Source: Thalassia testudinum (taxonomy: Eukaryota; Streptophyta; Magnoliopsida; Alismatales; Hydrocharitaceae). Taken from it: DNA of 64,000 nt. Below, in pieces: positions 60,197 to 64,000 of the stretch. Location: positions 115,520,001 to 115,584,000 of the forward strand of contig JAZHRO010000013.1 in NCBI GenBank assembly GCA_037157565.1. The letters are read 5' to 3'. Both the position numbers and the translations under genes were made by a program. The notes beneath the pieces are model-generated. The model saw only the letters and a program-made list of their open reading frames with translations, was not told the DNA's origin and did no database searches. The number at the start of each line of letters is the position of its first letter. Position 1 is the stretch's first letter.

Positions 60197-60515
60197 TGTT
60201 GGTGCTAGAGCACCACGATCATTTGTTTTGATGATAACAAAACACGTGTTATTTAACATTTGCAATTTGAGTCCTAGATTTCAGGTCAATTGCAAATGTG
60301 GACGTGTTTAGACGGAGTTCGAGCTCGCATCCAGGACGGATTGGAGGAGCTTGACGGAAAACAGAGGAGGTTCGCGTGGAGCGACAGATTGAAGATGGAA
60401 GGAAATGAAGAATAGGATAGATTTCCTTCTTTGTGTACTTTGTGTGTTTGTTTATTCTGTGATATTGTTTATTTCCGCATTTTATTACGTCACCCCTCCT
60501 AGTAGGGAACTTTCA
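60197..60515 (+). repeat. 5' LTR of copia-2 (short, internally deleted)
   Basis: Begins TGTTGGTGCTAGAGC and ends CTTTCA, only 319 bp. The 3' LTR is more than 1370 bp. After about 60430 the 5' LTR matches sequence near the window end (about 63970 on), so roughly 1.1 kb appears to be missing, including the palindrome array and TATA box. Confidence 0.8.
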
Positions 60516-60517
60516 TT

Positions 60518-60529
60518 TGGTATCAGAGC
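60518..60529 (+). promoter_or_regulatory. Primer-binding site of copia-2
   Basis: TGGTATCAGAGC, complementary to the 3' end of initiator tRNA-Met. Confidence 0.9.
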
Positions 60530-60570
60530 AGGCCTTGCTATTTCGGCGTAACAACCAGGCAAGAGATCAA

Positions 60571-62304
60571 ATGGAGGGAAGCACATCAGCGATCAAAATT
60601 TTCGAGGGGCAGTCCACAACCCGTCCGCCGTTCTTCGACGGGAGCAACTACCCCTACTGGAAGTTGCGGATGAAGACGTGGCTTCAAGCCACCGACTTCA
60701 CAGTCTGGGCCAGGTGCGAGACCCCCTTCGACATCCCAGAGAAACCCGCCAGAGGATACTCGCAGCAGCAGATCCGGGAGCTCTCTCTCAACGCGAAAAC
60801 AATGAACGCGTTGTATTGCGCGCTCAGCCCGGAGGAGTTCAACAGAATCTCGCAATGCGCCACCGCATACGAGATCTGGCACACACTCGAGGTAACTCAT
60901 GAAGGTACCTCTAAGGTAAAAACTTCTAAACTCAATTTACTTTCACAAGAATTTGAGGCTTTTTCTATGAAAACTAACGAAACTTTAAGTGAGATGAACA
61001 CTAGGTTCACTCTCATAGTAAATAACTTGAAAGCTTTAGGGAAGACTTTCATCAAGGGGGAGCTTCAAGGGAAGCTTCTTCGTTCCCTTGGATCGGAATG
61101 GGAACAGAAAGTCACCGCCATCGAAGAGGCGAACGAAATGGAGGAGCTCAACATGGAAGATCTCCTAGGCAATCTGATGGCCTACGAGACTAAGTTGAAG
61201 CAGAAGAAGAAGGATACACCGGAGCCTAAACTAAAGAAGACTCTCGCCTTCAGAGCCGCGTCGGATAGCGAGGTAAGTTCCGACGACGAAGACTTTAGAA
61301 TTTTACTTAAAAATTTTTCCAAGTTTTGTAGGGAATTAAAGAAAGAGAAAAAGGAGAAGAAGGAAAGCCCGAGACGTTGCTACCACTGCAACGGGAAAGG
61401 GCATCTGCGACCAGAATGCCCTCTTCTCAAAAAGGAGAAGAAGAAGGAAAAGGAGAAGAAATCTAAGAAGAAGGCGTTCCAAGCCACTTGGGACGATTCT
61501 AGCTCGGAGGAAGAAGAAGAAAAGACCATAGAAGAAGAAACCGCTTGCTTCGGCTTCATGGCTAGAGGAAGCGACAGCGAAAGCGAAAGCGACTCAGACA
61601 ACGAGGTAAATCTCGATCTTCAAGAAGCTTTTAATGAACTTTTTGAGATTAGTAAATCACTTAGGATAGAAAATAAAAGCATTAAAAAGAACCTTAGTTT
61701 TCTTAAAAATGAACATGATAGGTTAGAAATAAAACTTAAGGATCTAGAAACTTGTCCTAAAAATGATAACCTATTATTAGAAAATCATAACCTCATCAAT
61801 GAAAATAATAAGTTGATTGAGAAAAATGATAGTCTAAAGTTAGAAATCTATGATTTAAAGACTAAGATGCAAACTATAGAAAAAGAAATTGCATGTCTTA
61901 GGAAAAATTCTAACAAATTAATCAACAAAGTTGATAATTTTTATAGCCCTAAGGTTGAGAAAGGATCTCCATCAAGGAGACCCGCTAACAAATCCGGATC
62001 CAAGCCCACTTGGATACCGAAAAAAGAATTAGAATCTTGTTTTGTAGGGTTCAGGGATAATTACAACATAAGGGACTGGACCTACAAGATCAAGGCTGGT
62101 CAACTCAAGTTAGGGGAACCAAGGAGTAGACCAAGGAGGAGAACAAGAAGACCGACGAGATGGCGAACAAACGACAGACCCGTCGCACGTCGACCACCAG
62201 ATTGGAGACCGACGCCAATGCCCGAGCCTCCAAGCTACGAATGGGAGCCCCATCCGATGTGGCATCCACCACCACCATTCGGGCCATTTTATTGGCCATG
62301 GTAG
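60571..62304 (+). CDS. Intact copia-type gag, 577 residues
   Basis: The chosen start is the ATG of MEGSTSAIKI at 60571; the frame is open further upstream, but only through the primer site. Residues 20-40 (FFDGSNYPYWKLRMKTW) and 74-210 (NAKTMNALYCALSPEEF to LMAYE) form the gag core of the UBN2 type. A zinc knuckle CX2CX4HX4C is at residues 270-283 (CYHCNGKGHLRPEC). Lys-rich and Ser/Glu/Asp-rich linkers follow, then a long coiled coil (about 352-452), an Arg-rich stretch (518-541) and a Pro/Trp-rich tail ending FGPFYWPW. The protein should package element RNA into particles. There is no protease or pol, so replication would depend on a partner. Copia-1 holds a broken relative with the same layout. 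Confidence 0.9.
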   Translation: MEGSTSAIKIFEGQSTTRPPFFDGSNYPYWKLRMKTWLQATDFTVWARCETPFDIPEKPARGYSQQQIRELSLNAKTMNALYCALSPEEFNRISQCATAYEIWHTLEVTHEGTSKVKTSKLNLLSQEFEAFSMKTNETLSEMNTRFTLIVNNLKALGKTFIKGELQGKLLRSLGSEWEQKVTAIEEANEMEELNMEDLLGNLMAYETKLKQKKKDTPEPKLKKTLAFRAASDSEVSSDDEDFRILLKNFSKFCRELKKEKKEKKESPRRCYHCNGKGHLRPECPLLKKEKKKEKEKKSKKKAFQATWDDSSSEEEEEKTIEEETACFGFMARGSDSESESDSDNEVNLDLQEAFNELFEISKSLRIENKSIKKNLSFLKNEHDRLEIKLKDLETCPKNDNLLLENHNLINENNKLIEKNDSLKLEIYDLKTKMQTIEKEIACLRKNSNKLINKVDNFYSPKVEKGSPSRRPANKSGSKPTWIPKKELESCFVGFRDNYNIRDWTYKIKAGQLKLGEPRSRPRRRTRRPTRWRTNDRPVARRPPDWRPTPMPEPPSYEWEPHPMWHPPPPFGPFYWPW

Positions 62305-62627
62305 GTGAGGTAAAATTTTTAACCCTATCTTTTCATAATCATTTAGATAGGGGGAGTTAAAAATTAATGAGCTAATTGTCAATTTTTAAGGGGGAGATAT
62401 AAGGTAGCTAAATTTCCTTTAGAAAGGGGGAGAAAAATAATAGCAATCTCATTGTTACAAAAAGGGGGAGGACATTACCTTTGTCAAAAGAAACTCATAG
62501 AAGAGCATGTTTTAAGGGGGAGTTATAGGAATTTTAAACCAATCAAACCTTTTTGATAATGTCAAAAAGGGGGAGGATTTTTATGTACTATTATTTACGG
62601 TTTTGTCATCATCAAAAAGGGGGAGAT
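62305..62627 (+). other. Copia-2 3' UTR with repeated polypurine tracts
   Basis: At least seven GGGGGAG tracts lie between the gag stop and the 3' LTR (about 62351, 62391, 62427, 62465, 62516, 62570 and 62619). The last adjoins the LTR and is the likely plus-strand primer. Confidence 0.8.
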
Positions 62628-63022
62628 TGTTGGTGCTAGAGCACCACGATCATTTGTTTTGATGATAACAAAACACATGTTATTTAACATTTGCAATTTG
62701 AGTCCTAGATTTCAGGTCAATTGCAAATGTGGACGTGTTTAGACGGAGTTCGAGCTCGCATCCAGGACGGATTGGAGGAGCTTGACGGAAAACAGAGGAG
62801 GTTCGCGTGGAGCGACAGATTGAAGATGGAAGGAAATGAAGAATAGGATAGATTTCCTTCTTTTGTACTTGTTGTATTTTTCGTTTCTTTTGTTGCTCTT
62901 TATTTCCTTAGATATTTCATGTTAAAGAGCCTCAAAGAACCCTAACAGTAGTCCTAGGAACACCGGCACAACCCTAGGATACTTAGGTTTTCTGTAGAAT
63001 ACTTAGAAAACCAATATAGGGT

Positions 63023-63583
63023 TCAAACAGCACTTCCAGACGTCTAATTCCCAAATCAGACGTCTGATAAAGTATTGTAAGACGTCTGACTATTTTTTCA
63101 GACGTCTGATAACTGTTAGGCTGGACATAGCTAGTTCTGTCTGATGAAATCAGACGTCCAGACCTTAGTCCAGACGTCTTAGAAGACGTCTGATGATTTT
63201 GCCAGACATCCAATTAGTGGACCGTTGGCTGGCTTAGCAAACAGTCAAGAATATGACCGTTAGAGCCTTATCAGACGTCCTTAGGCCTTTCCAGACGTCT
63301 GATAAATGACCGTTTTGCCTCGGCTGACCCAAAATCTCTTCTCAGAGATTTTCTAGCCGTTGCAACGTTTGGAAATCAATTCCCACAGTAAAAGTAGGTT
63401 TCTAGACGTCCAGACTTAGTGCCAGACGTCCTGTATGTCGTCTGATGGACTTGCACAAAAACCCTGTTTAGATCTGATTCAAGTCAGGGAGAAACCCGCA
63501 TAGAATCAGACGTCTGACCTTGAAATCAGACGTCTTAAAGTGGCCTTCCAGACGTCTGATGCAAGAGTTAGACGTCTGATAAC
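63023..63583. promoter_or_regulatory. AGACGTCT palindrome array in copia-2 3' LTR
   Basis: Fifteen exact GACGTC sites lie in about 560 bp, eleven of them as the 8-bp palindrome AGACGTCT, often followed by GAT, plus variants such as GACATC. The array ends about 105 bp before the TATA box. ACGT-centred sites are typical targets of plant bZIP factors. Confidence 0.85.
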
Positions 63584-63688
63584 CCTGTCAAATGTAATCA
63601 TTGTCCTGATTTCGGCCTGATTCTCTTGGGCTTTGCACCCAACGGCTATGGAAGCTTTTCCAAGCCTTCCAAAGCCTTCCTAAGGCCT

Positions 63689-63698
63689 CTATAAATAG
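63689..63698 (+). promoter_or_regulatory. TATA box of copia-2 3' LTR
   Basis: CTATAAATAG lies in an otherwise mixed-composition stretch, downstream of the GACGTC array, as in copia-1 (about 20125). Confidence 0.75.
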
Positions 63699-64000
63699 AG
63701 GGGAACCTTTGTAACATAAAAACACACTTAGAAAAACACAAGACACACTTAAGCAACATACTTCCACTCTCTTGTGTCCAAGAAGCTCTTGCTCTCTAAG
63801 CTCAAGTTCTACATCTTGAGAGCATCATTCCCTTCGCGCACCCGCTCTCCCGCCGTTGTCTACGAGAGCGACATTGTGCCGTTGCGTGGCTCATGCACCC
63901 GCATCATCGTCGACGCACTCCTTGCAAAGGGGAGTTTCCTAAATCCTATAGAAGCTTAGATTTATTACTTTGTTGGCTCTATAGGTTTGTTGTTTTATTT

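Larger units (their letters stand above)
60197..64000 (+). mobile_element. Copia-2: gag-only element with intact gag (3' end beyond window)
   Basis: 5' LTR 60197-60515, primer-binding site TGGTATCAGAGC at 60518-60529 (initiator tRNA-Met), one intact gag frame, a 3' UTR with repeated purine tracts, and a 3' LTR from 62628 that runs off the window. The first 240 or so bases of the two LTRs differ at only about two positions, which suggests recent insertion. No protease, integrase or RT is present. The organisation matches copia-1. Confidence 0.88.
62628..64000 (+). repeat. 3' LTR of copia-2 (partial)
   Basis: Starts TGTTGGTGCTAGAGC after the polypurine tract and continues past the window. It contains a GACGTC palindrome array (63023-63583), a TATA box (CTATAAATAG, 63689-63698) and presumed transcribed R/U5 sequence after it. 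The small frame at 63774-63959 is probably incidental. Confidence 0.85.

Noticed and set aside
62990..63600. CRISPR-like array in the copia-2 LTR
   Set aside because: Units are 6-8 bp palindromes at irregular spacing in a plant LTR. There are no long repeats or regular spacers and no cas genes.
1..64000. Host protein-coding genes
   Set aside because: Every frame with recognisable domains belongs to a retroelement. The remaining long frames lie in LTRs, UTRs or microsatellites.

Overview
The window is plant nuclear DNA made almost entirely of nested retrotransposons; I see no host gene. The evidence is Ty3/gypsy elements of the plant Athila/Tat type (primer-binding sites complementary to the 3' end of tRNA-Asp, DLGAS protease, FMDD reverse transcriptase, a GCGCTTGTTGGGAGGCAACC-type motif after the last ORF), Ty1/copia-type gag-only elements primed by initiator tRNA-Met, a 5'-truncated plant LINE, and plant-type TATA boxes in the LTRs. 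I would place it in an angiosperm with a large, repeat-rich genome; I cannot name the species.

Nesting, read from 5-bp target duplications and broken reading frames (letters are my own labels). Left part: an LTR of family F (F', + strand, 12279-16940, internal part to 18566) carries gypsy element D (- strand, 2599-12278). D's 3' LTR is split by element E (+ strand, 1-2598, 5' part outside the window), and its ORF is split by solo LTR G1 (5159-7506). A second solo LTR, G2 (13863-16123), sits inside F'. Middle: the internal part of F' is followed by gypsy element C (- strand, 18567 to about 58390). C's 3' LTR contains a gag-only copia element, copia-1 (19350-24026). C's RNase H region contains gypsy element B (- strand, 27732-47987), and C's RT contains solo LTR F (48629-51424). 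B in turn contains non-autonomous element A (+ strand, 33983-42323) in its leader and a LINE (44780-47914) in its 5' LTR. Right part: an LTR-like fragment, about 1 kb of TA-rich microsatellite, then copia-2 (60197 to beyond 64000), which has an intact 577-residue gag.

How the parts relate. C is the only element with recognisable gag, protease, RT, RNase H and integrase, all broken by insertions or frameshifts. B has gag and protease only. A and D lack gag-pol and carry a conserved protein of unknown function whose C-terminal domain also appears at the 3' end of B. They have LTRs, primer-binding sites and 3' UTR signatures like those of the C type, so they look like non-autonomous partners mobilised in trans. 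Copia-1 and copia-2 are sister gag-only elements.

The most interesting signals are: (i) the shared unknown ORF family in A, D and B; (ii) a tRNA-like A-box/B-box module with almost constant spacing in five LTRs of three families, paired with a G-box palindrome; and (iii) arrays of short palindromes upstream of the TATA box in both copia-type LTRs, using a different palindrome in each.
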